A stretch of DNA of 64,000 bases from Streptomyces cynarae (GCF_025642135.1 NZ_CP106793.1:5920001-5984000); one strand, 5' to 3'. Counted from the stretch's first letter, positions 17,220-29,240 are shown. A program made the numbers and translations. The notes: generated by a model from the sequence alone, not told the origin.

Positions 17220-17879
17220 ATGCGTGGCATAGGCAACGGGGACGAGACGGGGGACCCGGCACAGCCGGGTCCGCCCCGCGACACCTTCCGCATCCTCCAC
17301 GTCAGCACCGGCAACGTGTGCCGCTCGCCGATCACCGAGCGGCTGACCCGGCACGCCCTGGCGGACCGGCTCGGCGACCCGCTGTGGGGCGGGGTCATCG
17401 TCGAGAGCGCGGGCACCTGGGGCCATGAGGGCGCGCCCATGGAGGCGAACGCGGAGGCGGTCCTCGCTGACTTCGGGGCGGATGCCTCCGGGTTCGTGGG
17501 GCGGGAACTGCTGGACGAGCACGTGATCAGGGCCGACCTGGTGCTGACCGCCACGCGGGACCACCGGGCGCAGGTGATCTCCATGGGGCACTCGGCGGGG
17601 CTGCGCACGTTCACGCTGAAGGAGTTCACACGGCTGGTGCGCGCGATAGACCCGGCCACCCTGCCGCCCCTGGAGGACGGTGTGGTCGCGCGTGCGCGTG
17701 CGCTGGTGCGCGCTGCGGCGGCTCTACGCGGGTGGCTGCTGGCGCCCACGGCGGAGGCGGACGAGGTGTACGACCCGTACGGGGCGCCTCTGCCGTTCTT
17801 CCGGTCGATCGGGGACGAGATCCATCAGGCGCTGGAGCCGGTGGTGACGGCGCTGACGGGGGTGCCTGCGCGGACGTAG
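17220..17879 (+). CDS. Low-molecular-weight phosphatase-like protein lacking the nucleophilic Cys
   Basis: 219 residues with the LMW protein-tyrosine-phosphatase fold and a longer C-terminus than usual (about 150-170 residues). The P-loop, normally C-x-G-N-x-C-R-S-P, reads S29-T-G-N-V-C34-R-S-P: the position of the nucleophile is Ser (codon AGC), while the second Cys, the Arg and Ser are kept. The general acid loop is also kept as D185-P-Y-G. Classical phosphatase activity is therefore doubtful; a phosphate-binding or pseudophosphatase role is inferred. The ATG abuts an intergenic repeat, and no clear ribosome-binding site other than GGGGG is visible. Confidence 0.85.
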   Translation: MRGIGNGDETGDPAQPGPPRDTFRILHVSTGNVCRSPITERLTRHALADRLGDPLWGGVIVESAGTWGHEGAPMEANAEAVLADFGADASGFVGRELLDEHVIRADLVLTATRDHRAQVISMGHSAGLRTFTLKEFTRLVRAIDPATLPPLEDGVVARARALVRAAAALRGWLLAPTAEADEVYDPYGAPLPFFRSIGDEIHQALEPVVTALTGVPART

Positions 17880-18323
17880 GGTGCCGTGGCTTCCGGGCGC
17901 CCGGAGGTGTGCAGTGCCCGGGGGCGCGGTTGCCCGCGGCGACGTCGCGCGGCCCGGCGCTACGGGGCGCCTGACCGAGCTCTTCGAGCAGGGGGTACCC
18001 CCAGCCCCCACCCGTGCCGCCCCTGCGGGTCCCTCAGGCCGTCAAGGCCCTGGGGGAGGCACGACTGCCCGCGGCTATGGCGCCTGCGGCGGCGCGGCTG
18101 TCCGCACCCGGCGGGCTGCGGCGGCGCGACTGCCCGCAGCGGCTGCCGCATCAGCTGAAGCCGCCCGCAAGGGGTGCGCGGAACTGCGCGGTCGACCCCG
18201 GCGAAGCCGCAGTCGTCGTGGCCGCGGAACGCCCCGAGGTCCCAGGCGCCTCCAATACCGGGCGTCCCAGCCGCCCCCGGCCTACATTGGTGCTACGTCC
18301 CCGTCGTCGCCCGGGAGCTCACC
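17880..18323. other. Repeat-rich, gene-free stretch before glyA
   Basis: 444 bp of very G+C-rich sequence with no supported gene. It contains GAGCAGGGGGTACCCCCAG (about 17985-18003), CCCTGGGGGAGGCAC near 18048-18062, several degenerate copies of CGCGACTGCCCGC (about 17930, 18060, 18093, 18124), and CCGCAAGGGGTGCGCGGAAC at about 18165-18184, a variant of a repeat common in Streptomyces. Open frames here have repeat-derived composition. Confidence 0.5.
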
Positions 18324-19565
18324 ATGGCGGTCATCCCCACCCTCGAGGCCGATGTCCTGCGGCGGCAGGACCCCGAGATGGCCGAGCTCCTGCTCGGGGA
18401 GCTGGCACGGCAGTCGACGACCCTGCAGCTGATCGCCGCCGAGAACTTCAGCTCGTCGGCGGTGCTCGCCGCCCTCGGATCCCCGCTCGCCAACAAGTAC
18501 GCCGAGGGATACCCCGGCGCCCGGCACCACGGCGGGTGCGAGATCGTCGACGTCGCCGAGCGCCTCGCCGTGGAGCGGGCCAAGGCACTCTTCGGTGCCG
18601 AGCACGCGAATGTGCAGTGCCACTCGGGATCGTCGGCGATGCTCGCCGCGTACGCCGCCCTGCTCCGCCCCGGCGACACGGTGCTCGCCCTCGGGCTGCC
18701 GCACGGCGGCCATCTCACGCACGGCTCGCCCGCCAACTTCTCCGGCCGCTGGTTCGACTTCGTCGGCTACGGCGTCGAGGCGGAGTCCGGGCTCATGGAC
18801 CATGTGCAGGTGCGCGCCCTGGCTCGTACGCACCGCCCGAAGGCCATCGTGTGCGGGTCGATCGCCTATCCGCGCCACATCGACTACGCCTTCTTCCGGG
18901 AGGTCGCCGACGAGGTGGGGGCGTATCTCATCGCCGACGCCGCGCACCCGATCGGGCTCGTGGCCGGGGGAGCGGCACCCAGTCCGGTGCCGTACGCCGA
19001 CATCGTCTGCGCCACCACCCACAAGGTCCTGCGCGGCCCGCGCGGCGGCATGATCCTGTGCGGAAGCGAACTGGCCGAGCGCGTGGACCGGGCCGTCTTC
19101 CCGTTCACCCAGGGTGGCGCGCAGATGCACACCATCGCGGCCAAGGCCGTCGCGTTCGGGGAGGCGGCGACGGACGCCTTCGCCGCGTACGTCCACCGGG
19201 TGGTCGCCAATGCCCGGGCGCTCGCGACGGGACTGGCCGCCGAGGGGCTGCACATCACCACCGACGGCACCGACACGCATCTGATCATCGCCGATCCGGC
19301 GCCGCTGGGCGTCGACGGCCGCAGCGCGCGCGGGCTGCTCGCCGCCGCCGGGATGGTCCTGGACTGCTGTGCGCTGCCGCACGGCGACGCCCGTGGCCTG
19401 CGCCTGGGCACCGCGGCGCTGACGACACAGGGCATGGGCGAGGGCGAAATGGCGTATGTGGCGGCCCTGTTCGCGTCCGTGCTGCGCCAGGAGACGGAGG
19501 CCAGGACGGCACGCGAGAAAGTGCGGGATCTCACCGAGGGATTTCCGCCGTATCCCGGGCGATGA
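18324..19565 (+). CDS. glyA: Serine hydroxymethyltransferase
   Basis: 413 residues. PLP enzyme interconverting serine and glycine with tetrahydrofolate. Lys234 in TTHKVLRGPRGG is the Schiff-base lysine; LIAAENFSSSAV, KYAEGYPGARHHGGC and IADAAHPIGLV are family motifs. The Thr usual after the PLP lysine is Val here, and part of the family N-terminus is short. From memory, S. coelicolor carries a second, more divergent SHMT (glyA2) at this locus. ATG 18324 follows GGGAGCTCACC. Upstream in-frame codons to 18174 are repeat-derived and not included. Confidence 0.88.
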   Translation: MAVIPTLEADVLRRQDPEMAELLLGELARQSTTLQLIAAENFSSSAVLAALGSPLANKYAEGYPGARHHGGCEIVDVAERLAVERAKALFGAEHANVQCHSGSSAMLAAYAALLRPGDTVLALGLPHGGHLTHGSPANFSGRWFDFVGYGVEAESGLMDHVQVRALARTHRPKAIVCGSIAYPRHIDYAFFREVADEVGAYLIADAAHPIGLVAGGAAPSPVPYADIVCATTHKVLRGPRGGMILCGSELAERVDRAVFPFTQGGAQMHTIAAKAVAFGEAATDAFAAYVHRVVANARALATGLAAEGLHITTDGTDTHLIIADPAPLGVDGRSARGLLAAAGMVLDCCALPHGDARGLRLGTAALTTQGMGEGEMAYVAALFASVLRQETEARTAREKVRDLTEGFPPYPGR

Positions 19566-19691
19566 GGGGTAGGCGCGCGTTATACACAGCCACACGTGCA
19601 ACCATCTTCGCTACCCGTGAGTCCTCAACCATATGCACGCGAAGCTAGGGTGTGGGGCTGAGGACGCCCAGCGAGACCTGTGGGGAAGCCC

Positions 19692-21032
19692 GTGCGTGAA
19701 TACCTGCTGACGCTCTGCATCACGGCCGCGGTGACGTATCTGCTGACAGGGCCGGTACGCAAATTCGCGATCGTGGCAGGAGCGATGCCGGAGATCCGGG
19801 CCCGGGACGTGCACCGGGAACCGACGCCCCGGCTCGGCGGGATCGCCATGTTCTTCGGCCTGTGCGCGGGCCTGCTGGTCGCCGACCACCTCAAGAACCT
19901 CAACGAGGTCTTCGCCAAGTCCAACGAGCCTCGGGCGCTGCTCTCCGGAGCGGCCCTCATCTGGCTGATCGGTGTGCTGGACGACAAGTTCGAGATCGAC
20001 GCCCTGATCAAGCTGGGCGGCCAGATGATCGCCGCGGGTGTGATGGTCATGCAGGGTCTGACCATCCTGTGGCTGCCGGTCCCGGGCGTCGGCACGGTCT
20101 CGCTCACCCCCTGGCAGGGCACCCTGCTCACCGTGGCGCTGGTCGTCATCACGATCAACGCGGTCAACTTCGTCGACGGCCTCGACGGTCTCGCCGCCGG
20201 CATGGTGTGCATCGCGGCGGCGGCGTTCTTCATGTACGCGTACCGGATCTGGTACGGCTACGGACTCGAGGCCGCCGCCCCCGCCACCCTGTTCGCGGCC
20301 GTCCTGATGGGCATGTGCCTGGGCTTCCTGCCGCACAACATGCACCCTGCGCGGATCTTCATGGGCGACTCGGGATCGATGCTGATCGGGCTCGTGCTCG
20401 CCGCCGGCGCCATCTCGGTCACCGGGCAGGTCGACCCGGACGCGATGAACCTCTTCTCCGGTTCCGAGCGCGCGACGGTCCACCAGACCGTCCCCGTCTA
20501 CATCCCGCTGCTGCTCCCGCTGACGATCATCGCCGTCCCGGCCGCGGACCTGGTCCTCGCGATCGTGCGCCGTACCTGGCGCGGCCAGTCCCCGTTCGCC
20601 GCCGACCGCGGTCATCTGCACCACCGGCTGCTGGAGATCGGGCACTCGCACAGCCGCGCCGTGCTGATCATGTACTTCTGGTCGGCGCTCATCGCCTTCG
20701 GCACCCTCGGCTACTCCGTGAACTCCGCGTCCATGTGGATCGTGCTCGGCATCGTGATGCTCAGCGCGGTCGGTCTGGTGCTGCTCCTGCTGCCGCGGTT
20801 CACGCCGCGCGCCCCGCAGTGGGCCGAGTCCTTCGTGCCTCCGCGCTACCGCCGTCGGCGCGACACCGCCGCGAAGCCGCTGCCGGCCGCCGCATACACC
20901 GAGGGCGGCGGGCAGGCCCGGCAGGAGGAGCGCCGCACCCCTGTTGTCGCAGGCGTCTCGGGGGCCAACGGAGCCACGGCCATCGGCACCCGTGCGCGGA
21001 TGGACCGGCGCCGGGCGGAGTCGTCCCGCTGA
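19692..21032 (+). CDS. WecA/TagO-type polyprenyl-phosphate HexNAc-1-phosphate transferase
   Basis: 446 residues, about ten membrane segments. Enzymes of this family attach GlcNAc-1-P (or a related sugar) to undecaprenyl phosphate and start wall teichoic acid or arabinogalactan-like polymer synthesis. Motifs: HREPTPRLGG, LDDKFEIDALIKL (Asp pair for Mg), NAVNFVDGLDGLAAG, and the HIHH-like GHLHHRLLEIGHS, with a charged cytoplasmic C-terminal tail from about residue 390. GTG 19692 (MREYLLTLCIT) has GGGGAA 5 nt upstream; GTG 19680 would add four residues. Older Streptomyces annotation calls it rfe. Confidence 0.9.
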   Translation: MREYLLTLCITAAVTYLLTGPVRKFAIVAGAMPEIRARDVHREPTPRLGGIAMFFGLCAGLLVADHLKNLNEVFAKSNEPRALLSGAALIWLIGVLDDKFEIDALIKLGGQMIAAGVMVMQGLTILWLPVPGVGTVSLTPWQGTLLTVALVVITINAVNFVDGLDGLAAGMVCIAAAAFFMYAYRIWYGYGLEAAAPATLFAAVLMGMCLGFLPHNMHPARIFMGDSGSMLIGLVLAAGAISVTGQVDPDAMNLFSGSERATVHQTVPVYIPLLLPLTIIAVPAADLVLAIVRRTWRGQSPFAADRGHLHHRLLEIGHSHSRAVLIMYFWSALIAFGTLGYSVNSASMWIVLGIVMLSAVGLVLLLLPRFTPRAPQWAESFVPPRYRRRRDTAAKPLPAAAYTEGGGQARQEERRTPVVAGVSGANGATAIGTRARMDRRRAESSR

Positions 21033-21189
21033 CGTGCAAGGTAAGAATCTGGCGAGCGCGTTGCCATTTCGTGAGGGCACAAAGCGTCGCAATACCAGAC
21101 AAGGTGCCGCCCTGTCCGCGCAGACGGGCAGATTCACTCTCATGTGTGACAGTTGGCACACCACCTAGGTAAAGACCGCATCAAATAGT

Positions 21190-21207
21190 TTGTGATACGG
21201 TTCACGA
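21190..21207. promoter_or_regulatory. Rex/CRP-like operator upstream of the atp operon
   Basis: TTGTGATACGGTTCACGA contains the inverted repeat GTGA-N6-TCAC, 124 bp before atpI. It fits the Rex operator pattern (TGTGA-N6-TCACA) with one end mismatch and equally a CRP-like half-site pattern. Control of ATP synthase by the NADH/NAD ratio through Rex is a reasonable inference. Confidence 0.5.
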
Positions 21208-21330
21208 GAACCCCGGGATAGAGCCGGAGGGTCCGGATGCGACGGCCCCTCGGCGTGCGGACTTCGCTCGGCCCGGGACTACGCTCGTCCATGACGACAC
21301 CCTGCCCCCTGTGAAAGCGGAGTTGCCGCC

Positions 21331-21768
21331 ATGCCGTCCAATGACGCCCGGAACCTTCTGCAGATCGCTGTGCCCGTAGCAGCGATCGGCGTCGTCGCTG
21401 TCGCTGTCAGCGGGGTCGTCGCGGGCGGCAAGGGGGCTATCGGGGCGGCCGTCGGCGCGGTGCTCGCCATCCTCTTCATGGGGATCGGCCTGTATGTGCT
21501 GCAGTGGACGGCGAGGACGCTCCCGCAGCTCTTCCAGGCGATGGGCCTCATGCTCTACGTCGCCCAGCTCCTCCTGCTCATGATCTTCCTGGCTCTCTTC
21601 AAGGGCACCTCGCTCTTCAACGGCAGGGCGTTCGCGTTCTCACTCATCGCCGCGACGGTCGGGTGGATGATCGCGCAGGCCCGGGCGCACATGAAGGCCA
21701 AAATCTTCTACGTCGAACCCGACTCCCAGAAGGGCGAGAGCCCCCAGAAGACGGGGCACCCGTCGTGA
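21331..21768 (+). CDS. atpI: ATP synthase protein I
   Basis: 145 residues with four predicted membrane segments (about 8-29, 33-57, 65-90 and 97-114) and a charged cytoplasmic tail. AtpI proteins are thought to help assemble the c-ring or act as a small-ion channel for the synthase; they are not part of the final complex. It is the first gene of the operon, preceded by a 298-bp non-coding region with a palindromic operator, and separated from atpB by 225 bp. Confidence 0.88.
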   Translation: MPSNDARNLLQIAVPVAAIGVVAVAVSGVVAGGKGAIGAAVGAVLAILFMGIGLYVLQWTARTLPQLFQAMGLMLYVAQLLLLMIFLALFKGTSLFNGRAFAFSLIAATVGWMIAQARAHMKAKIFYVEPDSQKGESPQKTGHPS

Positions 21769-21993
21769 GGGGTAGGGCCGGGATAAAGACGTGTGAGATC
21801 TCCTGCTATCGTCCGGTGCCAACTGCGGCATCGCGGGCGCGGGCACCTGAGCTGACGCCTGCTCATACGCGAGGCTCGATGCCCCTCAGCCGCCCCCACA
21901 TCCGTAACACCAGTCCGGTGCCGATCCGCGGCTGCGCGCCGCGCCGACACAACGAGGTTGCCGTATCCATGCGCCACGCCGAAGGAGCCCGCG

Positions 21994-22812
21994 GTGAGTG
22001 CTGACCAGACCACGCTCGCCTTTGACTGGAGTTGCCGCGTCTTCGCCGAGAACGGCTGCGGCTTTCCCTCGCCGGGTCTGAACTCCTTCATCTTCAAGCC
22101 GATGTTCACGGTCGGCGGCATCGACTTCGACAAGCCGATGCTGCTGGCTCTGGTGACCACCGTCGTCGTCGTCGGCTTCTTCTGGGCCGCCTTCAGCAAG
22201 GCCAAGGTGGTGCCGGGCAAGCTCCAGATGGTCGGCGAGGCCGGTTACGACTTCGTGCGCCGCGGCATCGTCTACGAGACGCTCGGCAAGACCGAGGGCG
22301 AGAAGTACGTCCCGCTCATGGTCTCCATCTTCTTCTTCGTCTGGATCATGAACCTGTGGTCGATCATCCCGGTCGCCCAGTTCCCGGTGACGTCGATCAT
22401 CGCCTACCCGGCCGCGCTCGCCGCGATCGTGTACCTGACGTGGATGATCCTGACCTTCCGCAAGCACGGCTTCGTCGGGGGCATGAAGAACCTCACCGGC
22501 TACGACAAGTCGCTGGGCGCGGTGCTGCCCCTCGTCGTGACCATCGAGTTCTTCTCGAACGTCCTGGTCCGGCCGTTCACCCACGCGGTGCGACTGTTCG
22601 CCAACATGTTCGCCGGTCACCTGCTGCTCGTGATGTTCACCGTCGCCAGCTGGTACCTGATGAACAGCTGGCTGGCCGCGGCCGGCGCCGTCTCGTTCGT
22701 CATGGCCATGGTCATGATCATGTTCGAGCTCTTCGTCCAGGCCGTCCAGGCGTACGTCTTCGTCCTTCTGGCCTGCTCCTACGTTCAGGGCGCTCTCGCC
22801 GAGCACCACTGA
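21994..22812 (+). CDS. atpB: ATP synthase F0 subunit a
   Basis: 272 residues. Membrane subunit forming the two proton half-channels against the c-ring. The essential Arg is Arg200 in HAVRLFANMFAGHLLL, preceded by the conserved RPFTHAVRL helix; five to six membrane helices are evident. GTG 21994 follows GAAGGAG at 21981-21987 and gives MSADQTTLAFDWSC; the frame is open further upstream, but the extra residues lack support. Confidence 0.95.
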   Translation: MSADQTTLAFDWSCRVFAENGCGFPSPGLNSFIFKPMFTVGGIDFDKPMLLALVTTVVVVGFFWAAFSKAKVVPGKLQMVGEAGYDFVRRGIVYETLGKTEGEKYVPLMVSIFFFVWIMNLWSIIPVAQFPVTSIIAYPAALAAIVYLTWMILTFRKHGFVGGMKNLTGYDKSLGAVLPLVVTIEFFSNVLVRPFTHAVRLFANMFAGHLLLVMFTVASWYLMNSWLAAAGAVSFVMAMVMIMFELFVQAVQAYVFVLLACSYVQGALAEHH

Positions 22813-23130
<318 letters not shown>

Positions 23131-23175
23131 ACCGCGGTCGGCGACCCACCCCCTCAAGGGAAAGGCACTGATGAC

Positions 23176-23727
23176 ATGCAGCTGACACAGCAGCTGATGC
23201 TGGCCGCGGAGGAGCAGCAGAACCCGCTCATCCCGCCCGGCCCCGAACTGGTCATCGGCCTCGTCACCTTCGCCATCGTCTTCTTCTTCCTCAGCAAGAA
23301 GCTGCTTCCGAACATCAACAAGGTTCTGGAGGAGCGTCGCGCGGCGATCGAAGGCGGCATCGAAGAGGCCGACGCCATGAAGGTCGAGGCCCAGAGCGTG
23401 CTCGAGCAGTACAAGGCTCAGCTCGCCGAAGCCCGGCACGAGGCCGCGCGGCTGCGCCAGGAGGCGCAGGAGCAGGGCGCCGCCCTCATCGCCGAGATGC
23501 GCGCGGAAGGCCAGCGGCAGCGTGAGGAGATCATCGCCGCCGGTCACGCGCAGATCGAGGCCGACCGCAAGGCCGCCTCGCAGACCCTGCGGCAGGACGT
23601 CGGCAGGCTCGCCACCGAGCTGGCCGGCAAGCTCGTCGGCGAGTCCCTCGAGGACCACGCCCGGCAGAGCCGCGTGATCGACCGCTTCCTCGACGAGCTC
23701 GAGGAGAAGGCCGAGGCCGCGCGATGA
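23176..23727 (+). CDS. atpF: ATP synthase F0 subunit b
   Basis: 183 residues. One membrane helix (about 22-40, ELVIGLVTFAIVFFFL) is followed by a long charged coiled coil that forms the peripheral stalk linking F0 to F1 through delta. The N-terminal MQLTQQLMLAAEEQQ matches actinobacterial b subunits. Its stop overlaps the atpH start by 4 bp (ATGA), indicating translational coupling to the stalk partner delta. Confidence 0.95.
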   Translation: MQLTQQLMLAAEEQQNPLIPPGPELVIGLVTFAIVFFFLSKKLLPNINKVLEERRAAIEGGIEEADAMKVEAQSVLEQYKAQLAEARHEAARLRQEAQEQGAALIAEMRAEGQRQREEIIAAGHAQIEADRKAASQTLRQDVGRLATELAGKLVGESLEDHARQSRVIDRFLDELEEKAEAAR

Positions 23728-24539
23728 ACGGAGCGAGCCGCGAGGCCCTGGCAGCCGCACGCGAGCGTCTCGACGCGCTGACGGACGCGACGTCCGTGGA
23801 CGCGGCGCAGCTCGCCGACGAGCTGGCCGCCGTCACCGCGCTGCTCGACCGCGAGGTGTCGCTGCGCCGGGTCCTCACCGACCCGGCGCGGGCCGGCGAG
23901 GCCAAGGCAGGGCTGGCCCAGAGCCTGCTCGGCGGCCAGGTCGGCGGGCCGGTCGTGGACCTGCTGTCCGGCATGGTGCGCTCGCGTTGGTCGCAGTCGC
24001 GCGACCTGGTCGACGCGCTGGAGGAGCTGGCGAACCTCGCCGACCTCACCGCCGCCGAGAAGGCGGGCACGCTGGACGACGTCGAGGACGAGCTGTTCCG
24101 GTTCGCCCGGATCGTCGCCTCGAACACGGAGCTGCGCTCCGCGCTCACGGACCGTGCCGCCGGCACCCCGGCCAAGATCGAGCTGCTGCACCGGCTGCTC
24201 GGCGGTCGCGCCGACGTCGCGACCGAGCGTCTGGTCACGCGCCTTGTGACCGCGCCGCGGGGACGTAGCCTGGAATCGGGAATCGAGTCCCTGTCCAAGC
24301 TGGCCGCCGCCCGCCGTGACCGCCTGGTCGCCGTCGTCACCTCGGCGGTCCCGCTGAGCGACTCCCAGAAGCGACGCCTCGGTGCCGCACTGGCGGGGCT
24401 CTACGGCCGCCAGATGCACCTCAACCTGGACGTCGACCCCGAGGTCGTCGGCGGGATCCGGGTGCAGGTCGGTGACGAGGTCATCAACGGTTCGATCGCG
24501 GACCGACTCGAGGACGCCGGCCGCCGCATGGCGAGCTAG
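23724..24539 (+). CDS. atpH: ATP synthase F1 subunit delta
   Basis: 271 residues, longer than the roughly 177 of E. coli delta, as usual in actinobacteria, with an extra N-terminal helical part. The C-terminal half has the recognisable delta segment ([20 protein letters not shown] and [20 protein letters not shown]). It binds the top of F1 and the b stalk. It starts inside the last codons of atpF and is followed by a 122-bp spacer before atpA. Confidence 0.95.
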   Translation: MNGASREALAAARERLDALTDATSVDAAQLADELAAVTALLDREVSLRRVLTDPARAGEAKAGLAQSLLGGQVGGPVVDLLSGMVRSRWSQSRDLVDALEELANLADLTAAEKAGTLDDVEDELFRFARIVASNTELRSALTDRAAGTPAKIELLHRLLGGRADVATERLVTRLVTAPRGRSLESGIESLSKLAAARRDRLVAVVTSAVPLSDSQKRRLGAALAGLYGRQMHLNLDVDPEVVGGIRVQVGDEVINGSIADRLEDAGRRMAS

Positions 24540-24661
24540 CACAACTCCACAAGCAGTACTACGGCCCGGGTTGGGCCGTGCAGAGGATGCAGAGTTTCTG
24601 GGGGGCGCCCCCAGAACCCCCACAGAAACTTCGGGCCCAACAAGGAGAGCAGGGAACCCAG

Positions 24662-26254
24662 ATGGCGGAGCTCACGATCCGGCCGGAGGAGATCCGGGAC
24701 GCGCTGGAGAACTTTGTCCAGGCGTACAAGCCGGACGCGGCCTCGCGCGAGGAGGTCGGCACGGTCACCTTTGCCGGCGACGGCATTGCGAAGGTCGAGG
24801 GCCTGCCCTCGACCATGGCCAACGAGCTGCTGAAGTTCGAGGACGGCACCCTCGGCCTCGCCCTCAACCTCGAGGAGCGCGAGATCGGTGCCATCGTCCT
24901 CGGTGAGTTCAGCGGCATCGAGGAGGGGCAGCCGGTGCAGCGCACCGGTGAGGTGCTCTCCGTGGCCGTCGGCGAGGGCTACCTCGGCCGCGTCGTCGAC
25001 CCGCTCGGCAACCCGATCGACGGCCTCGGCGAGATCGAGACCGAGGGTCGCCGCGCCCTCGAGCTGCAGGCCCCCACGGTCATGCAGCGCAAGTCGGTGC
25101 ACGAGCCGATGGAGACGGGCTACAAGGCCGTCGACGCGATGACCCCGATCGGCCGTGGTCAGCGTCAGCTGATCATCGGTGACCGCCAGACCGGCAAGAC
25201 CGCCCTGGCGATCGACACGATCATCAACCAGCGCGACAACTGGCGCACCGGCGACCCGAAGAAGCAGGTCCGCTGCATCTACGTCGCCATCGGCCAGAAG
25301 GGCTCCACCATCGCCGGCGTCCGCCGCGCGCTGGAGGAGAACGGCGCGCTGGAGTACACCACGATCGTCGCCGCCCCGGCGTCCGACCCGGCCGGCTTCA
25401 AGTACCTGGCGCCGTACACCGGTTCCGCCATCGGCCAGCACTGGATGTACCAGGGCAAGCACGTCCTGATCATCTTCGACGACCTGTCGAAGCAGGCCGA
25501 CGCCTACCGCGCCGTGTCCCTGCTGCTGCGCCGTCCGCCGGGCCGTGAGGCCTACCCGGGCGACGTCTTCTACCTGCACTCCCGCCTGCTGGAGCGCTGC
25601 GCCAAGCTCTCCGACGACATGGGCGCCGGCTCGATGACCGGTCTGCCGATCGTCGAGACCAAGGCCAACGACGTCTCGGCGTTCATCCCGACCAACGTCA
25701 TCTCCATCACCGACGGCCAGTGCTTCCTGGAGTCCGACCTGTTCAACGCCGGCCAGCGCCCGGCCCTGAACGTCGGTATCTCGGTCTCCCGCGTCGGTGG
25801 CTCCGCCCAGCACAAGGCGATGCGCCAGGTCTCCGGCCGTCTGCGCGTGGACCTCGCCCAGTTCCGTGAGCTGGAGGCGTTCGCCGCCTTCGGTTCCGAC
25901 CTGGACGCCGCGTCGAAGTCCCAGCTGGAGCGCGGTTCGCGCATGGTCGAGCTGCTGAAGCAGAACCAGTACGAGCCGATGGCCACCGAGGACCAGGTCG
26001 TCTCCATCTGGGCCGGCACCAACGGCCGTATGGACGACGTTCCGGTCGCCGACATCCGCCGCTTCGAGAAGGAGCTCCTCGACTACCTGCACCGCAAGGA
26101 GCAGGGTCTGATGACCTCCATCAAGGAGGGCGCCAAGATGTCGGACGACACCATCCAGGCGATCGACGACGCCGTCGCGGAGTTCAAGAAGCAGTTCGAG
26201 ACCTCGGACGGCAAGCTGCTCGGCGAGGACACCCCGGCCGCAGCCGCCAAGTGA
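24662..26254 (+). CDS. atpA: ATP synthase F1 subunit alpha
   Basis: 530 residues. Regulatory nucleotide-binding subunit of the alpha3beta3 hexamer. Walker A GDRQTGKT is at 173-180, and PAYTGSA-like and [25 protein letters not shown] blocks are intact. The C-terminal tail (about 505-530) is longer than in E. coli, as in mycobacteria. ATG 24662 follows AAGGAGAGCAGG and gives [15 protein letters not shown], the family N-terminus; the in-frame ATG at 24578 lies in spacer sequence. Confidence 0.97.
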   Translation: MAELTIRPEEIRDALENFVQAYKPDAASREEVGTVTFAGDGIAKVEGLPSTMANELLKFEDGTLGLALNLEEREIGAIVLGEFSGIEEGQPVQRTGEVLSVAVGEGYLGRVVDPLGNPIDGLGEIETEGRRALELQAPTVMQRKSVHEPMETGYKAVDAMTPIGRGQRQLIIGDRQTGKTALAIDTIINQRDNWRTGDPKKQVRCIYVAIGQKGSTIAGVRRALEENGALEYTTIVAAPASDPAGFKYLAPYTGSAIGQHWMYQGKHVLIIFDDLSKQADAYRAVSLLLRRPPGREAYPGDVFYLHSRLLERCAKLSDDMGAGSMTGLPIVETKANDVSAFIPTNVISITDGQCFLESDLFNAGQRPALNVGISVSRVGGSAQHKAMRQVSGRLRVDLAQFRELEAFAAFGSDLDAASKSQLERGSRMVELLKQNQYEPMATEDQVVSIWAGTNGRMDDVPVADIRRFEKELLDYLHRKEQGLMTSIKEGAKMSDDTIQAIDDAVAEFKKQFETSDGKLLGEDTPAAAAK

Positions 26255-26275
26255 CGTAAGGAAGGGACCTGACTC

Positions 26276-28632
<2,357 letters not shown>

Positions 28633-28638
28633 CGGTCG

Positions 28639-28671
28639 CCTGTGGCGGGCTCGAACCGGGCCCGCCACAGG
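28639..28671 (+). promoter_or_regulatory. Intra-operon hairpin between atpD and atpC
   Basis: Perfect 12-bp stem CCTGTGGCGGGC / GCCCGCCACAGG with a 9-nt loop, starting 7 bp after the atpD stop codon. It looks like a terminator or mRNA-stability element that would lower atpC expression or protect the 3' end of the upstream transcript. Confidence 0.6.
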
Positions 28672-28768
28672 TACCGCCTCTTGGTGTGAGGGGTGGAGAA
28701 GCGTTTCGCGGGCTTGCCCGCGGGGTGCGGTCCGCCCCTCTCCTTACGCCTACTAGAATTCAGACCAA

Positions 28769-28788
28769 CACCCGGCGACCGCCGGGTG
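28769..28788 (+). promoter_or_regulatory. Hairpin before the atpC start
   Basis: CACCCGGC / GCCGGGTG stem with a GACC loop, ending 7 nt before the GAGGA ribosome-binding site and 19 nt before the TTG start of atpC. A TAGAAT hexamer at 28754-28759 could be a -10 element, but no good -35 is seen. Confidence 0.4.
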
Positions 28789-28807
28789 GTGACCCGAGGA
28801 GCCACCC

Positions 28808-29185
28808 TTGGCTGCTGAGCTGCATGTCGAGCTGGTCGCCGCCGACCGCCAGGTCTGGTCCGGCGAGGCCACCCTGGTCGTCGCGCGCACCACGTCCGGC
28901 GACATCGGCGTCATGCCCGGTCACCAGCCGCTGCTCGGTGTGCTGGAGTCGGGCCCGGTGACCATCCGTACGAGTGATGGTGGAACGGTCGTCGCCGCGG
29001 TGCACGGCGGTTTCATCTCGTTCGCGGACAACAAGCTGTCGCTGCTGGCCGAGGTCGCCGAGCTGTCGGACGAGATCGACGTCCAGCGCGTCGAGCGAGA
29101 GCTCGAGCGCGCGAAGGCGGAGGACGACGCCGTCGCCGAGCGGCGCGCGGATGTCCGCCTGCGGGCGGCACAGGCAGCGCGCTGA
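28808..29185 (+). CDS. atpC: ATP synthase F1 subunit epsilon
   Basis: 125 residues, starting at TTG (MAAELHVELVAADRQVWSG). N-terminal beta sandwich with TTSGDIGVMPGHQPLLGVLESG and the glycine-rich GGTVVAAVHGGFIS; a C-terminal two-helix part (EIDVQRVERELERAKAEDDA) that can inhibit ATP hydrolysis. Last gene of the operon. The weak TTG start and the hairpins upstream may lower its yield to match the 1:3 ratio with alpha and beta. Confidence 0.95.
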   Translation: MAAELHVELVAADRQVWSGEATLVVARTTSGDIGVMPGHQPLLGVLESGPVTIRTSDGGTVVAAVHGGFISFADNKLSLLAEVAELSDEIDVQRVERELERAKAEDDAVAERRADVRLRAAQAAR

Positions 29186-29240
29186 CCGGGGGTGCCTCCC
29201 AGGCCGTCTAGGCTCTGGGGGAGCGCTTTCTATGACGTGA

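Noticed and set aside
17880..18324. Coding frames through the spacer before glyA
   Set aside because: Translations are Arg/Ala/Gly/Pro repeats derived from intergenic elements, with no conserved start.
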